A stretch of DNA of 64,000 nucleotides, taken from the NCBI GenBank assembly GCA_022822135.1, contig JAJECH010000018.1, positions 186,001 to 250,000 on the forward strand, in the 5' to 3' direction. The first letter of the stretch is position 1. Each line of letters opens with the position of its first letter. Both the position numbers and the translations under genes were made by a program. Source of the DNA: Pseudomonadales bacterium. GTDB lineage: Bacteria > Pseudomonadota > Gammaproteobacteria > Pseudomonadales > Azotimanducaceae. The notes under the pieces were generated by a model, which was not told where the DNA came from, made no database searches, and was given only the letters and a program-made list of their open reading frames with translations. This document shows positions 20,078 through 32,100 of the stretch, in pieces.

Positions 20078-20392
20078 TTAAGTGACGCTTACTTCGATAT
20101 CAACTCCCGCAGCCACATCGTGTTTACTGAGTGCATCCACTGTCTTATCTGTGTAATCAACAATGTCGATCAAGCGCTTATGCGTTCGGATCTCGTATTG
20201 ATCCCTCGCGTCCTTGTCAACATGCGGCGAAATCAACACCGTCCACCGCTCCGTACGAGTTGGCAACGGGATAGGACCAACCAATCTCGCACCCGATCGC
20301 TTGATCGAGTCGACAAGATCAGCCGTTGTTGCATCCAGCAATTTGTGGTCAAATGCCTTCAACTGAATGCGAATATGTTGGTTTGTCGCCAC
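20078..20392 (-). CDS. rpsJ: Ribosomal protein S10 / NusE
   Basis: 104 residues from a GTG start with AAGG seven nt upstream. [15 protein letters not shown] and [20 protein letters not shown] are the S10 signature. S10 also pairs with NusB and NusG in antitermination. It is isolated by a terminator upstream and a terminator-like hairpin downstream, unusual for the first gene of the S10 operon. Confidence 0.97.
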   Translation of the reverse strand: MATNQHIRIQLKAFDHKLLDATTADLVDSIKRSGARLVGPIPLPTRTERWTVLISPHVDKDARDQYEIRTHKRLIDIVDYTDKTVDALSKHDVAAGVDIEVSVT

Positions 20393-20420
20393 GTACCTTC
20401 CAAAGGTTCAATGCACATAC

Positions 20421-20446
20421 ACGCCCCTACCCAAAACTAGGGGCGT
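20421..20446 (-). other. Hairpin in the rpsJ leader
   Basis: ACGCCCCTA (20421-20429) pairs perfectly with TAGGGGCGT (20438-20446) around an 8-nt loop. It lies directly after the tuf terminator and about 30 nt before rpsJ. It could be part of an S10-operon autoregulatory leader. No known consensus is matched, so the role is open. Confidence 0.5.
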
Positions 20447-20480
20447 AAAAAAGGCAGCGAATTTTACTTACGCTGCCTTT
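20447..20480 (-). terminator. Rho-independent terminator of the str operon (after tuf)
   Basis: On the minus strand AAAGGCAGCG pairs with CGCTGCCTTT over 10 bp with an 11-nt loop, followed by six U. It is 14 bp after the tuf stop codon. This is the clearest terminator within the ribosomal block and separates the str genes from rpsJ. Confidence 0.85.
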
Positions 20481-20494
20481 CATTACCGCAACTT

Positions 20495-21694
20495 TTACTC
20501 GATTATTTTGGTGACGATCCCGGACCCTACCGTGCGACCACCTTCGCGGATTGCGAACCGCAAACCTTCGTCCATAGCAATAGGACTGATGAGAGATACT
20601 TCGAATTCAACGTTGTCGCCCGGCATCACCATTGCATCAGGATCTGGCATTTCGACCTTTCCAGTCACGTCAGTGGTCCGGAAATAAAACTGCGGTCGAT
20701 AGTTGGTGAAGAAAGGCGAATGCCGTCCACCTTCTTCCTTCGTCAGCACGTAAACCGATGCCGAGAACTTCGTATGAGGTGTAATCGATCCGGGAACCGC
20801 CAGGACTTGACCGCGTTCGACTTCGTCACGCTTTAAGCCTCTTAGCAACACACCAATGTTCTCGCCGGCACGACCTTCGTCCAGCAATTTGCGGAACATT
20901 TCCACACCGGTACACGTCGTTTTTTGCGTGTCTCGAATGCCGATGACTTCCAGTTCATCGCCCATCTTGACGATGCCACGATCAACGCGCCCGGTCACAA
21001 CCGTACCACGGCCGGAGATCGAGAAGACATCTTCAATCGGCATCATGAATGGTGCATCGATGGGTCGTTCCGGCTCTGGAATGAAATCGTCCAGGGATTG
21101 AATGAGTGCCCGCACGCTCTCAGCGCCATCAGGACCTTCGTCACCTTCAAGTGCTTTCAATGCACTACCGACGATGATCGGCGTATCCTCTTCGAAATCG
21201 TTGTCAACGAGAAGCTCTTGAACACTGATCGTGACCAGCTCGACAAATTCCTCTCGTTCTTCGGGGTCGATTGCATCGACTTTATTGATGTAGACCACGA
21301 TCTTTCGAACGCCAACCTGTCGTGCTAGCACGATGTGTTCGCGCGTCTGAGGCATGGGTCCATCGTCGGCCGACACCACCAAAATCGCACCGTCCATCTG
21401 GGCGGCACCCGTGATCATGTTCTTCACGTAATCAGCGTGACCTGGGCAGTCAACGTGTGCATAGTGGCGCGCCTCACTCTCGTATTCCACGTGAGTCGTC
21501 GCGATCGTAATACCACGTTCTTTCTCTTCCGGTGCATTGTCGATCTCGTCAAATTCTTTGACGTCACCCGAACCGCGGTCAGCCGCGCAAATCTTGGTCA
21601 TTGCGGCTGTTAACGTCGTCTTGCCATGGTCAACGTGACCAATGGTGCCGACATTGATATGCGGCTTGGTACGCTCAAATTTCTCTTTTGCCAT
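20495..21694 (-). CDS. tuf: Elongation factor Tu
   Basis: 399 residues. G1 [22 protein letters not shown] and the NKVD motif are intact; it delivers aminoacyl-tRNA to the ribosome. Last gene of the str operon, 43 bp after fusA, with a strong terminator behind it. It is the only tuf in the window: the usual second copy between tRNA-Thr and tRNA-Trp is missing. Confidence 0.99.
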   Translation of the reverse strand: MAKEKFERTKPHINVGTIGHVDHGKTTLTAAMTKICAADRGSGDVKEFDEIDNAPEEKERGITIATTHVEYESEARHYAHVDCPGHADYVKNMITGAAQMDGAILVVSADDGPMPQTREHIVLARQVGVRKIVVYINKVDAIDPEEREEFVELVTISVQELLVDNDFEEDTPIIVGSALKALEGDEGPDGAESVRALIQSLDDFIPEPERPIDAPFMMPIEDVFSISGRGTVVTGRVDRGIVKMGDELEVIGIRDTQKTTCTGVEMFRKLLDEGRAGENIGVLLRGLKRDEVERGQVLAVPGSITPHTKFSASVYVLTKEEGGRHSPFFTNYRPQFYFRTTDVTGKVEMPDPDAMVMPGDNVEFEVSLISPIAMDEGLRFAIREGGRTVGSGIVTKIIE

Positions 21695-21737
21695 TTTGAA
21701 TTCCTCCGTTAATTGGCAAGACGATTGAGCTGCGTTG

Positions 21738-23828
21738 CTATCGCGCCTTTATTGCTTCGGCGATGGTGTCCGGAACCTCGGCATATTCCGCGAATTCCAT
21801 CGTAAACGTTGCACGTCCTTGTGTTGATGATCTCAGGTCCGTTGCGTAACCAAACATCTCACCGAGTGGGACCTTCGCACGCACAATCTTGCCGGCAAAG
21901 TTCTCGTCCATGCCTTCGATCATGCCGCGCCGTCGATTCAAGTCGCCAACCACCGCGCCCATGTAGTCCTCGGGGGTAACAACCTCTACCGCCATGAGCG
22001 GCTCAAGCAGCACCGGATCGGCTTTCGCTGCGCCATCGCGCAGCGCAGTAGAACCGGCAATTTTAAAAGCGACTTCGCTCGAATCCACGTCGTGATATGA
22101 ACCGTCGAACAATGTGGCTTTCACGTTGATCAACGGGAATCCCGCAATGACGCCGTTGTCCATCTGCTCACGGATACCTCGATCAACCGCCGGGATGTAC
22201 TCTCTCGGAACCGCACCGCCCACAATCTCATCGACGAACTCGTACGTGCCTTCACTATTTTTGAGCGGTTCCAGACGAACGAAAACATGACCGTACTGAC
22301 CTCGACCGCCGGACTGTCGTACGAATTTCGCCTCCGAATCCACGGATTTCCGAATCGTCTCGCGATACGCAACCTGGGGTTTCCCGATATTCGCCTCGAC
22401 GCTGAATTCCCGCTTCATTCGATCGACGATGATGTCTAAGTGCAGTTCGCCCATCCCTGCGATGATGGTCTGACCTGATTCGGCATCTGTAGAGACGCGA
22501 AACGACGGATCTTCTTGCGCTAATTTCGATAGCGCAATGGACATCTTGTCTTGATCAGCGACGGACCGCGGTTCAACGGCGACGTGGATGACCGGTTCAG
22601 GGAATTCCATACGCTCAAGCTGCACGAAATGTCGCTCGTCACAGAACGTGTCGCCTGTCGTCACGTCTTTCAACCCAATCGCCGCGGCGATGTCGCCAGC
22701 GCGGACCTCATCGATCTCGTTGCGATCATTCGAGTGCATTTGCACCATGCGGCCCACTCGTTCACGCTTTTCGCGCACAGAGTTGAAAACTCGATCACCA
22801 GTCTTCAGCACACCCGAGTACACTCGGAAGAACGTGAGGGTGCCGACGTAAGGATCTGTCGCAATCTTGAATGCGAGTGCGGCAAACGGTTCCTCGTCGT
22901 CGGACCGACGCTGGGTCGCTTGACCGTCACGCATGGTCCCTTCGATCGCTTTAACTTCAGTTGGCGCAGGTAAGAAGTCGATCACGGCATCCAACACTGG
23001 TTGAACACCTTTGTTCTTAAACGCTGATCCGCAGAGCGCAGGCACAATCTCATTTGCGATCGTACGTTCGCGCAAACCCGTTTTTATCTCTTCGCTTGTT
23101 AACTCGATACCTTCAAGGTATTTTTCGGTGAGTGCTTCGTTCGCGTCCGCGGCTTCCTCAATCAAGCGCTCCCGCATACCTTCCGCATCAGCTAACAGTT
23201 CTTCTGGAATGTCGGTTCTCGTAACCGAAAGACCTTGATCTTCCTCATTGAAGTACAGCGCCTGCATCTCGATAAGGTCAACAACCCCTTTGAAGTTCTC
23301 TTCCGCTCCGATCGCTAGCTGAACCGGTACAGGTTTTGCGCCAAGGCGGGTTTCGATTTGTTCGACAACGCGCTCAAAATCAGCACCTGCGCGATCCATC
23401 TTGTTGACGAATACGATGCGTGGCACTTCATACCGGTCAGCCTGTCGCCAAACCGTTTCTGATTGAGGTTCGACTCCGGCTGCGCCACAGAACACGACGA
23501 CTGCGCCGTCCAGTACACGCAAACTGCGCTCGACTTCGATGGTGAAATCAACGTGACCAGGCGTGTCGATGATGTTGACGCGATGTTCTTGAAATTGTTG
23601 ATCGGTGCCTCGCCAGAAGCAAGTCGTGGCGGCCGACGTGATGGTGATACCTCGCTCTTGTTCCTGCTCCATCCAATCCATGACCGCCGCCCCATCGTGG
23701 ACTTCGCCAATCTTGTATGAAATGCCAGCATAGAACAGCACGCGTTCTGTGGTCGTGGTCTTGCCTGCGTCAACGTGCGCAACAATACCGATATTTCTGT
23801 AGCGGCCTATGGGCGTGCTACGAGGCAT
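21738..23828 (-). CDS. fusA: Elongation factor G
   Basis: 696 residues; GTPase domain with [28 protein letters not shown] switch [10 protein letters not shown], and [10 protein letters not shown]. It has five-domain EF-G length and drives translocation and, with RRF, recycling. It lies 80 bp after rpsG in the str operon. Confidence 0.99.
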   Translation of the reverse strand: MPRSTPIGRYRNIGIVAHVDAGKTTTTERVLFYAGISYKIGEVHDGAAVMDWMEQEQERGITITSAATTCFWRGTDQQFQEHRVNIIDTPGHVDFTIEVERSLRVLDGAVVVFCGAAGVEPQSETVWRQADRYEVPRIVFVNKMDRAGADFERVVEQIETRLGAKPVPVQLAIGAEENFKGVVDLIEMQALYFNEEDQGLSVTRTDIPEELLADAEGMRERLIEEAADANEALTEKYLEGIELTSEEIKTGLRERTIANEIVPALCGSAFKNKGVQPVLDAVIDFLPAPTEVKAIEGTMRDGQATQRRSDDEEPFAALAFKIATDPYVGTLTFFRVYSGVLKTGDRVFNSVREKRERVGRMVQMHSNDRNEIDEVRAGDIAAAIGLKDVTTGDTFCDERHFVQLERMEFPEPVIHVAVEPRSVADQDKMSIALSKLAQEDPSFRVSTDAESGQTIIAGMGELHLDIIVDRMKREFSVEANIGKPQVAYRETIRKSVDSEAKFVRQSGGRGQYGHVFVRLEPLKNSEGTYEFVDEIVGGAVPREYIPAVDRGIREQMDNGVIAGFPLINVKATLFDGSYHDVDSSEVAFKIAGSTALRDGAAKADPVLLEPLMAVEVVTPEDYMGAVVGDLNRRRGMIEGMDENFAGKIVRAKVPLGEMFGYATDLRSSTQGRATFTMEFAEYAEVPDTIAEAIKAR

Positions 23829-23908
23829 CTTTACTCCGAATGAGTTTGTGAGTTTTGGGTGTTAGGGTACGAACGGCGTCAGATGGTCGTATTCGCTGTC
23901 AAGCTCGT

Positions 23909-24385
23909 TCAATACCTGAAATGAGCAAAGGCACGATTGGCCTCAGCCATGCGATGAGTGTCATCCCGTTTCTTGATCGAAGCGGAATTCGCGCTATTTG
24001 CTGCTGCGTCTGCAAGCTCGCTTGCAAGGCGTGCGTCCATCGACTTTTCGCTACGCTTGCGCGCATTCTCTACCAGCCAACGCATCGCTAAAGCTTCTCG
24101 ACGCGAAGGTCGCACTTCGATCGGCACTTGGTACGTTGCGCCACCTACACGACGGGACTTGACCTCCGTCGTCGGCGATACGTTTTCCAAAGCCTTCAGG
24201 AAAATGTCAACTGGGTCGGACTTCTGGCGAGTCTCGATAATCGTTAGCGCTCCGTACACGATCCGCTCAGCGACCGCTTTCTTGCCGCTCTCCATCACAT
24301 GATTGATGAACTTAGCGAGCGTCTCATTGTGATATTTAGGGTCGGGAAGGATGACACGCTTCTCGGCTCGTCGACGTCTTGACAT
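23909..24385 (-). CDS. rpsG: Ribosomal protein S7
   Basis: 158 residues: [17 protein letters not shown] start, [20 protein letters not shown] in the middle. S7 organises the 30S head and can repress the str operon. Gap to rpsL is 9 bp. Confidence 0.98.
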   Translation of the reverse strand: MSRRRRAEKRVILPDPKYHNETLAKFINHVMESGKKAVAERIVYGALTIIETRQKSDPVDIFLKALENVSPTTEVKSRRVGGATYQVPIEVRPSRREALAMRWLVENARKRSEKSMDARLASELADAAANSANSASIKKRDDTHRMAEANRAFAHFRY

Positions 24386-24394
24386 GGTCTAACC

Positions 24395-24766
24395 CTATTT
24401 CGGCTTCTTCGAGCCGTACTTGGAACGACCTTGCTTGCGCTCTTCGACGCCCGCGAGGTCGCCTACACCACGAACGGTGTGGTAACGCACACCTGGCAGA
24501 TCTTTCACTCGGCCGCCGCGAATCAGCACGGATGAGTGTTCCTGCAAGTTATGCCCTTCGCCACCTATGTAGGAATTGACTTCGTACCCATTGTTGAGCC
24601 GTACACGACACACCTTGCGCATCGCGGAATTAGGCTTCCGCGGCGTCGTTGTGTACACGCGCATGCATACGCCACGTTTCTGTGGCGCTGCTTCTAGCGC
24701 GGGTACTTTGCTCTTGGTCTGCTTGCGCTTTCGCGGCTTGCGAACCAGCTGATTAATGGTTGCCAA
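24395..24766 (-). CDS. rpsL: Ribosomal protein S12
   Basis: 123 residues: [15 protein letters not shown] and [20 protein letters not shown]. The streptomycin-related Lys43 and Lys88 (VKDLPG) positions are the sensitive residues; the residue before Lys43 is Arg rather than Lys. First gene of the str operon, preceded by a promoter-like sequence at the rpoC end. Confidence 0.98.
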   Translation of the reverse strand: MATINQLVRKPRKRKQTKSKVPALEAAPQKRGVCMRVYTTTPRKPNSAMRKVCRVRLNNGYEVNSYIGGEGHNLQEHSSVLIRGGRVKDLPGVRYHTVRGVGDLAGVEERKQGRSKYGSKKPK

Positions 24767-24840
24767 GCATCAACTCCAACATCGAAAATGCAGTCTGCAG
24801 CACGCACTCGATTTTCACTCGCCGTGCTACAGGCTGCGCA

Positions 24841-24869
24841 ATTCTAGTGACTGAACTCGTCGGATTCAA
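24841..24869 (-). promoter_or_regulatory. Sigma-70-like promoter of the str operon
   Basis: On the minus strand TTGAAT (24869-24864) and TAGAAT (24846-24841) are separated by exactly 17 bp. The -35 overlaps the rpoC stop codon and the predicted start lies about 70 nt before rpsL. Two matched hexamers at ideal spacing in the only sizeable gap between rpoC and rpsL support a promoter; transcription itself is not shown. Confidence 0.55.
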
Positions 24870-27800
24870 CCCGCGCCACCCGTTTCAAGCGTTTCGAGCT
24901 TCTCTTCCGTTTCGTCCTCAGGCAATCCCTCGCGAATGTGCTCGTCGATGATCTTCCTCGCTTCGCGTTCCTGCTTCATTTTGCGTTGGTGCGCCAAGCC
25001 AGTACCCGCTGGAATCAATCGCCCCACAATCACGTTTTCCTTCAGTCCGCGCAACATGTCCTTGCGACTGTTCACGGCCGCATCCGTCAGGATTTTCGTG
25101 GTCTCCTGGAACGAAGCTGCAGATATAAACGAATCCGTAGCAAGCGAACCACGCGTGATTCCAAGAAGCACCCGATCAAATTGAGCAGGCTCTTTGCCTT
25201 CCTTCGTCAGTTCCTCGTTCGCACTTAGCGCGGACACGTACTCAACACGCTCGCCTTTCACAAAGTCCGAATCTCCTGCGTCCGTGATGTCGACTTTGCG
25301 CAGCATCTGACGAATGATGATCTCGATGTGCTTGTCGTTGAGCAACACCCCTTGGGCTTGAAACACCTCTTGAATGTTGTCTACGATGTACTCGCGCAGT
25401 GCGCCGATTCCACGATAACGCAGGATGTCTTTGGGATCCAACACACCATCGCATACCACGTCGCCTCGTTGAATTTTCTCACCCGGATACACCTCAATCT
25501 GACGTGTTTTCGGGATCAGTTTTTCGTGTGCGACGCCATCCTCGTTGGTAATCACAAGACGGTGTTTCGTCATGGTCTCGGTCCCGAAACTCACGTCACC
25601 AGACGCTTCTGCCAGGATCGCCCCACCTTTACGCTGACGTGCTTCGAAGAGGTCAACGACACGTGGCAGACCGCCGACGATATCTGTCGACATTCGCACC
25701 GCCGTGGTGGGTACAGTCGCTACCGTCGCACCTTCATGCACCTCGTCACCGTCTTTCACGTCAATCGATGCGCCGTCGCTTAACCGGAACGAGTTGATCA
25801 AGTTGGTATCGGTTTTCGCACGCCCTTTGCGATATAGCTTGAGCGTCGGACGAAGCTTTCGCAACTTGCCGGTTTCCTCATCAATGACGTCCGTGCGATC
25901 AGCTTCCTCAATGACGGTTGTCGACTCAATACCAGTCAACTCATCCAATACACGCTCAACACTAGAGCCTTCGACGATGTCTTCGTATACGATGACACCG
26001 TTCTTCTCGCTGATGATCGGATGGCTGTGAACGTCCCATTCAGCAACCGTTTCACGAACTTCAACATGCTCTTGTCTTGCTGCCGATGGCGAAAGTCGTG
26101 CACCATAGGGAACCCGATAACGTTCACGTTCGCGTCCATGCTCATCCGCAATGACGATCTCGGTTGTCCGTGATACTACGATCGCTTGACCATCTTCCAG
26201 CGATAGTAGCCGTGCGCCACGTAATCGCACGGTTCCTGCGCTCTTCACAATGACGCGGTCATCAACCGATGTTCGCGATGCGGCACCGCCCATGTGGAAT
26301 GTTCGCAGCGTCAGCTGGGTACCTGGTTCACCGATACTCTGAGCAGCGATGACACCAACCGATTCGCCCTCGTTCACGAGGTGTCCCCGTGCTAGGTCGC
26401 GACCATAGCAAGCTGCGCACACCCCATAGCGTGTTTCACACGTGATTGGAGACCGAACCCAAATCTCGTCGATATTCTCAATCAGCTCTTCGTGATTTTC
26501 TGAAATCAGTGTATTGGCTTCGATCACAACCTTTTCGGTGACCGGATCAACTACCGGTTGCGAGGTCATTCGTCCAAGCACACGTTCAAATACTGACAGC
26601 GAAACATCGCCTTCTTTCTTGTTGATCAATGCGGTGACTTGCAGACCTTCGGTCGTGCCGCAGTCAGGCTCCGTGATCACCAAATCTTGGGAAATGTCTA
26701 CCAGTCGACGGGTCAGATAACCAGCATTCGCAGTCTTCAGCGCAGTATCGGACAAGCCTTTACGAGCGCCGTGGGTCGAAATGAAGTACTCATTAACGGT
26801 GAGACCTTCACGGAAATTCGCGATGATCGGTGTTTCGATGATCGTACCGTCAGGACGCGATAGGCAACCGCGCATCCCAGCCACCTGCCGAATCTGTTCG
26901 GGGGAACCACGTGCAGACGAGTCACAATATATGAACACGGAGTTGAACGAATGTTGCTGAACGTCCTCGCCATCGCGATCTTGAACCGTGATGGTTTCGA
27001 GACCGTCCATCATGTCTTTCTTGACTTGCGTCTCAGCCGCGGTCCATGCATCTACGATCTTGTTGTAGCGTTCGTTTTCCGACACTAACATCGCCATCGC
27101 TTGCTGCTCGATGGTCTGCACTTCATGCAACGATTCGTCGATGATCTTCGCTTTACTGTCAGGTATGACAAAGTCCTCGATGCAAATCGAACAACCGGAA
27201 ATCGTGGAATAATGAAAGCCGGTATACATCAACTGGTCAGCGAACACGACGGTCTCTTTCAGACCAACACGTCGATAACAGACGTTGACCAAGTTGGAAA
27301 TCGCACCACGGTTGAGCACCTGGTTAACCAAGTCGAAACTCATCGGCGGTGGGAGTAAGTCACGCAGCAATGTACGACCAACCGTCGTATCGACTGTGTG
27401 GGTATACGGGGTGCCGTCAGCTTGGTAATCGTCGATGCGCACTTTGATCTTCGCATGAAGATCCACGACTTTTGACTGATATGCGCGTTGAACTTCCGCC
27501 ACGTCCCGGAAAATCGAACCTTCGCCCGGGACGTTGACCTTTTCCAGGGTCATGTAGTACAACCCTAAGACAACGTCTTGGTTAGGTACGATGATCGGCT
27601 CACCGTTCGCAGGCGAGAGGATGTTGTTAGTTGACATCATCAACGCGCGGCACTCCAACTGCGCTTCAAGCGTCAGCGGAACATGCACGGCCATTTGGTC
27701 GCCGTCAAAATCGGCGTTGAATGCGACGCACACCAGCGGGTGCAATTGAATCGCCTTGCCTTCAATCAGCACCGGTTCAAATGCTTGAACGCTCAATCGG

Positions 27801-29155
27801 TGCAGCGTTGGCGCACGGTTCAGCAATACCGGATGCTCGCGAATCACGTCGTCGAGAATGTCCCACACTTCCGGTGTTTCGTTCTCAACTTGCGTTTTTG
27901 CCTGACGAATGGTCATTTCGGCGGGATTCCGCCGCATGATCTCGCCAAATATGAAAGGCTTGAATAGCTCTAACGCCATCTTCTTCGGCAAGCCGCACTG
28001 ATGCAGCTTGAGCGTCGGACCGACCACGATGACCGAACGACCAGAGTAGTCCACCCGTTTCCCAAGTAGGTTTTGTCGGAATCGTCCTTGCTTACCTTGA
28101 ATCATGGCCGAAAGTGATTTCAGCGGATTCTTGTTTCGTCCTACAACCGCACGACCGCGCCGACCGTTGTCAAGTAACGCATCGATCGACTCCTGCAGCA
28201 TTCGCTTTTCGTTGCGCTGGATGATCTCCGGTGCACTCTGTTCAATGAGTCGATTCAAACGATTGTTGCGATTTATCACGCGACGATAGAGATCGTTCAA
28301 GTCAGATGTCGCAAACTGGCCACCTTCAAGCGGTACCAACGGACGCAATTCCGGTGGTAACACCGGTAACGTCCGCAAGATCATCCAGTTCGGCTTGTTG
28401 TTCGTCTTGATAAACGCCTCGATCAACTTGAGCCGTTTCGTGATTTTCTTGCTCTTTGCCTCTGATCGCGTAGCATCGAGTTCTTCGCGGAGCAACTCAG
28501 CTTCATATTCAAGATCCATATCCTCGAGAATACGCTCGATTGCAGACGCTCCCATCTCCACCTCGAGCGCATCTTCACCGTGCAGATCCTGCGCGGCTTC
28601 AAGTTCCTCTTGAGTAAGAACAGTGCCGATCTTGACATCTTCAGGGACGTCGCTCTCAACGACGATAAAAGAGTCGAAATAGAGCACCCGTTCCAAGTGC
28701 TTTACCGTGATGTCAAGCAACGTAGCGATACGCGAAGGCATTGATTTGAAGAACCAAATGTGGGCGACCGGGCACGCTAATTCGATGTGTCCCATGCGCT
28801 CGCGTCGGACCTTGCTTGTGGTGACTTCAACCCCACACTTCTCGCACACGACACCTTTGTGTTTTTGCCGCTTGTATTTACCGCACAAGCACTCGAAATC
28901 CTTGATGGGTCCAAAGATCTTCGCGCAGAACAAGCCATCACGCTCTGGCTTCAGCGTTCGGTAGTTGATCGTCTCCGGCTTTTTGACCTCGCCGTGCGAC
29001 CAACTGCGGATCATCTCTGGCGACGCCAGACTGATCTGCAGCATGTTGAAGTCGTCTTCACTTTGCGGCGAACGTCCAGGTGGCGGCGCAAACATCGAGC
29101 TAACTCGTGGCCGAGAGAATCCTGGCGCCGTTGGATTGAAGGTAGTTGCAACCAT
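24866..29155 (-). CDS. rpoC: RNA polymerase beta' subunit
   Basis: 1429 residues (E. coli 1407). Contains the N-terminal zinc cysteines ([19 protein letters not shown]), the catalytic Mg-binding [15 protein letters not shown], and the second zinc motif around [15 protein letters not shown]. The N-terminus has about 18 extra Pro/Ser-rich residues compared with E. coli. A good Shine-Dalgarno (AGGAGA, 5 nt) supports this ATG. It follows rpoB by 13 bp. Confidence 0.99.
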   Translation of the reverse strand: MVATTFNPTAPGFSRPRVSSMFAPPPGRSPQSEDDFNMLQISLASPEMIRSWSHGEVKKPETINYRTLKPERDGLFCAKIFGPIKDFECLCGKYKRQKHKGVVCEKCGVEVTTSKVRRERMGHIELACPVAHIWFFKSMPSRIATLLDITVKHLERVLYFDSFIVVESDVPEDVKIGTVLTQEELEAAQDLHGEDALEVEMGASAIERILEDMDLEYEAELLREELDATRSEAKSKKITKRLKLIEAFIKTNNKPNWMILRTLPVLPPELRPLVPLEGGQFATSDLNDLYRRVINRNNRLNRLIEQSAPEIIQRNEKRMLQESIDALLDNGRRGRAVVGRNKNPLKSLSAMIQGKQGRFRQNLLGKRVDYSGRSVIVVGPTLKLHQCGLPKKMALELFKPFIFGEIMRRNPAEMTIRQAKTQVENETPEVWDILDDVIREHPVLLNRAPTLHRLSVQAFEPVLIEGKAIQLHPLVCVAFNADFDGDQMAVHVPLTLEAQLECRALMMSTNNILSPANGEPIIVPNQDVVLGLYYMTLEKVNVPGEGSIFRDVAEVQRAYQSKVVDLHAKIKVRIDDYQADGTPYTHTVDTTVGRTLLRDLLPPPMSFDLVNQVLNRGAISNLVNVCYRRVGLKETVVFADQLMYTGFHYSTISGCSICIEDFVIPDSKAKIIDESLHEVQTIEQQAMAMLVSENERYNKIVDAWTAAETQVKKDMMDGLETITVQDRDGEDVQQHSFNSVFIYCDSSARGSPEQIRQVAGMRGCLSRPDGTIIETPIIANFREGLTVNEYFISTHGARKGLSDTALKTANAGYLTRRLVDISQDLVITEPDCGTTEGLQVTALINKKEGDVSLSVFERVLGRMTSQPVVDPVTEKVVIEANTLISENHEELIENIDEIWVRSPITCETRYGVCAACYGRDLARGHLVNEGESVGVIAAQSIGEPGTQLTLRTFHMGGAASRTSVDDRVIVKSAGTVRLRGARLLSLEDGQAIVVSRTTEIVIADEHGRERERYRVPYGARLSPSAARQEHVEVRETVAEWDVHSHPIISEKNGVIVYEDIVEGSSVERVLDELTGIESTTVIEEADRTDVIDEETGKLRKLRPTLKLYRKGRAKTDTNLINSFRLSDGASIDVKDGDEVHEGATVATVPTTAVRMSTDIVGGLPRVVDLFEARQRKGGAILAEASGDVSFGTETMTKHRLVITNEDGVAHEKLIPKTRQIEVYPGEKIQRGDVVCDGVLDPKDILRYRGIGALREYIVDNIQEVFQAQGVLLNDKHIEIIIRQMLRKVDITDAGDSDFVKGERVEYVSALSANEELTKEGKEPAQFDRVLLGITRGSLATDSFISAASFQETTKILTDAAVNSRKDMLRGLKENVIVGRLIPAGTGLAHQRKMKQEREARKIIDEHIREGLPEDETEEKLETLETGGAG

Positions 29156-29168
29156 GACTTTCTCCTAT

Positions 29169-32100
29169 CTAAACGTCCGTACCGAAATCTACGTCTAACG
29201 CCAAAGAGCGGATTTCCTTCCGAATGACGTTAAACGATTCTGGAATGTTCGGCTTCATACCGTAATTACCGTTCACAATGTCCTGATACATTCGGCCACG
29301 TCCTTCGACGTCGTCCGATTTGACAGTCAGCATTTCCTGTAACGCGTAGGCAGCACCGTAGGCTTCAAGCGCCCAAACTTCCATTTCTCCGAAGCGTTGA
29401 CCGCCGAACTGTGCCTTTCCTCCAAGCGGTTGTTGCGTGACCATGCTGTACGAACCTGTCGATCGCGCATGCATCTTGTCATCAACCAAATGATTGAGTT
29501 TCAATAGGTACAAATAACCGAGCGTAACCGGACGGTCAAATGCTTCGCCAGTTCTTCCGTCGTAGAGAGTGGTTTGACCTGAGGTCGGCAATCCCGCAAG
29601 TTCCAACATCGCTTTAATGTCAAATTCACGTGCGCCATCAAAGACTGGCGTTGCAACCGGAATGCCGTTGCGCAGATTTCCTGCAAGCTCAATCACCTCT
29701 TTGTCGTTCAAACTACCTACATCTACGGGTTTGTCACCGACGGTGTTGTACGCTTTTTCTAGATAGGTGCGTACTTCCTCAACAGCTTTGCGCTGATCGA
29801 GCATGCGACCGATCTGTAAACCTATGCCTTTTGCGGCCCATCCGATATGAGCTTCAAGTAGCTGCCCCACGTTCATACGCGAAGGCACACCTAATGGGTT
29901 CAAAACAATGTCCACCGGTTCGCCGTGCTCATCAAATGGCATGTCTTCAACTGGCATGATCACAGAGATAACGCCTTTGTTGCCATGCCTGCCTGCCATC
30001 TTGTCGCCAGCTTGGATGCGACGCTTGGTGGCGATGTACACGTGAACTTCCTTGAGCACACTCGGTCGCAGATCGTCGCCCCGCTCAAGTTTCTTCCGCT
30101 TGTCCTTGATTTCCCGTTCGTGCTTGGTCGCTAAATCATCTAAGTCCGAAGACACGCGATCGAGCACCTTATTGATGTCATCGTCCGCCGTTCGAATGCC
30201 TAGCCACGCATCTTGATCAAGTTCATTCAGGTAAGCGGTTGTTATCGCCTCTCCTTTACTGAGACCCGGTGCGACGGTAGCTTTTAGACCCTTGAGCATC
30301 GTCGCCAAGCGGTCATACTTCGCATTTTTGACGATCTCAAACTGGTCCGCCAGGTCTTTCTTAAAGCTGCTCAGTTCTTCATCGCGAATCGCTTTCGCAC
30401 GGTCGTCCTTCTCTACGTCCTCACGCGTGAAAACCTGTACATCAACCACCGTACCGCTGACACCTTTCGGTAGTCGTAACGATGTGTCTTTGACGTCGGA
30501 TGCTTTTTCTCCAAAGATCGCACGAAGCAGCTTTTCTTCGGGAGTCAGCTGTGTCTCACCTTTGGGCGTGACCTTGCCAACTAGGATGTCATCGCCTTTG
30601 ACTTCCGCGCCAATCGTGACGATGCCGTTTCCGTCCAATTTTGTGAGTGGAGATTCACCAATGCCTGGGATATCAGCAGTGATCTCCTCCGGACCCATTT
30701 TGGTTTCACGGGCGGTGCAGTCGAATTTCTGAATGTGGATCGTCGTAAAGAGATCGTCTTCGACCACTCGCTCAGATACAAGAATCGAGTCTTCGTAGTT
30801 GTAACCATTCCACGGCATGAACGCGACACGAATGTTGTGACCTAGTGCAAGTTCGCCCAAGTCCACCGCAGGACCATCCGCCAAAATGTCACCCGCTTTC
30901 ACTCGGTCATGCAACTTCACCGTTGGTTTTTGGTTAATGCACGTGCTGTTGTTCGAGCGCGTGAACTTCTGGAGCGCGTAGATATCAACATCATCTTCGA
31001 TGACGTCTTTCGATCGTGCTGTTGCACGTACCACAATACGCGTACCGTCCACCATCTCGACGACGCCGTCACGCTTTGCGATCACGCAAACACCGGAGTC
31101 GCGGGCAATCACACGTTCCATACCTGTGCCAACCAATGGCGCTTCTGGCTTGATGTTTGGAACCGCTTGGCGCTGTTGGTTTGAACCCATCAATCCGCGA
31201 TTAGCTTCAACGTGTTCGAGGAATGGGATCAACGCCGACGTGATCGAAACGATTTGTTTCGGTGACACGTCCATATATTGGATGTTTTCCGGCGTTGTCT
31301 GCAAAAACTCCCCGCGGTAACGGCAATTAACTCGAAGTTCCGTCAGCTCGTTATCGTCGTTTAACAGCGCATTTGCTTGCGCGATGTAGAACTGCTCTTC
31401 CGCGATCGACGATAGATATGCCACTTTATTCGTGACCTTACCGTTGCGAACCTCACGATACGGGGTTTCAATGAAGCCATATTCATTGATCTTCGCATAG
31501 GTCGCTAGGCTGTTGATCAAGCCAATATTGCCACCTTCCGGGGTCTCGATCGGGCACACACGGCCGTAGTGCGTTGGGTGAACATCGCGTACTTCGAACC
31601 CTGCGTTTTCTCGATTAAGACCGCCCGGACCCAGAGCCGAGATCTTACGTTTATGCGTAACTTCCGACAGAGGGTTGTTGTGTTCCATGTACTGTGAAAG
31701 TTCATAGGAACCGAAGAACTCATTGATCGCCGCCGCAATAGGTTTGGCGTTAATCATGTCCTGAGGCATAAGACCGTCAGTCTCCGCAATCGCCAGGCGA
31801 TCACGCACGACACGTTGCACACGCATGAGACCAGATCGAAACGCAGTTTCCGCTGTCTCACCAACTGACCTTACACGTCGGTTGCTCAGATTGTCGACGT
31901 CATCTGTCTCTCGTTGACCGTCTCGTGTTTCGACGAGTTTGCGAAGGACCTGCACCAAATCAGCGTGAGACAGCACGCGCGAATTTGGATTTGGTACTTG
32001 TATCTCGATTTCATCAATACCTTGCTCGTGGAGCTCGTCAATTTCTTCAGTACCGACAAAGCGTCCTTTCGGAAACAGTGCCTTACCTTTCTGATCAAGC

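Noticed and set aside
20495-21694. S12 or EF-Tu resistance alleles (streptomycin, kirromycin)
   Set aside because: The key Lys43/Lys88 of S12 are retained and I saw no clear EF-Tu resistance change.
25328-25783. Long plus-strand open frames opposite rpoC and rpoB (for example here and near 30292-30732)
   Set aside because: They are antisense to highly conserved genes, have no ribosome site and no recognisable protein family; codon bias of the true strand explains them.
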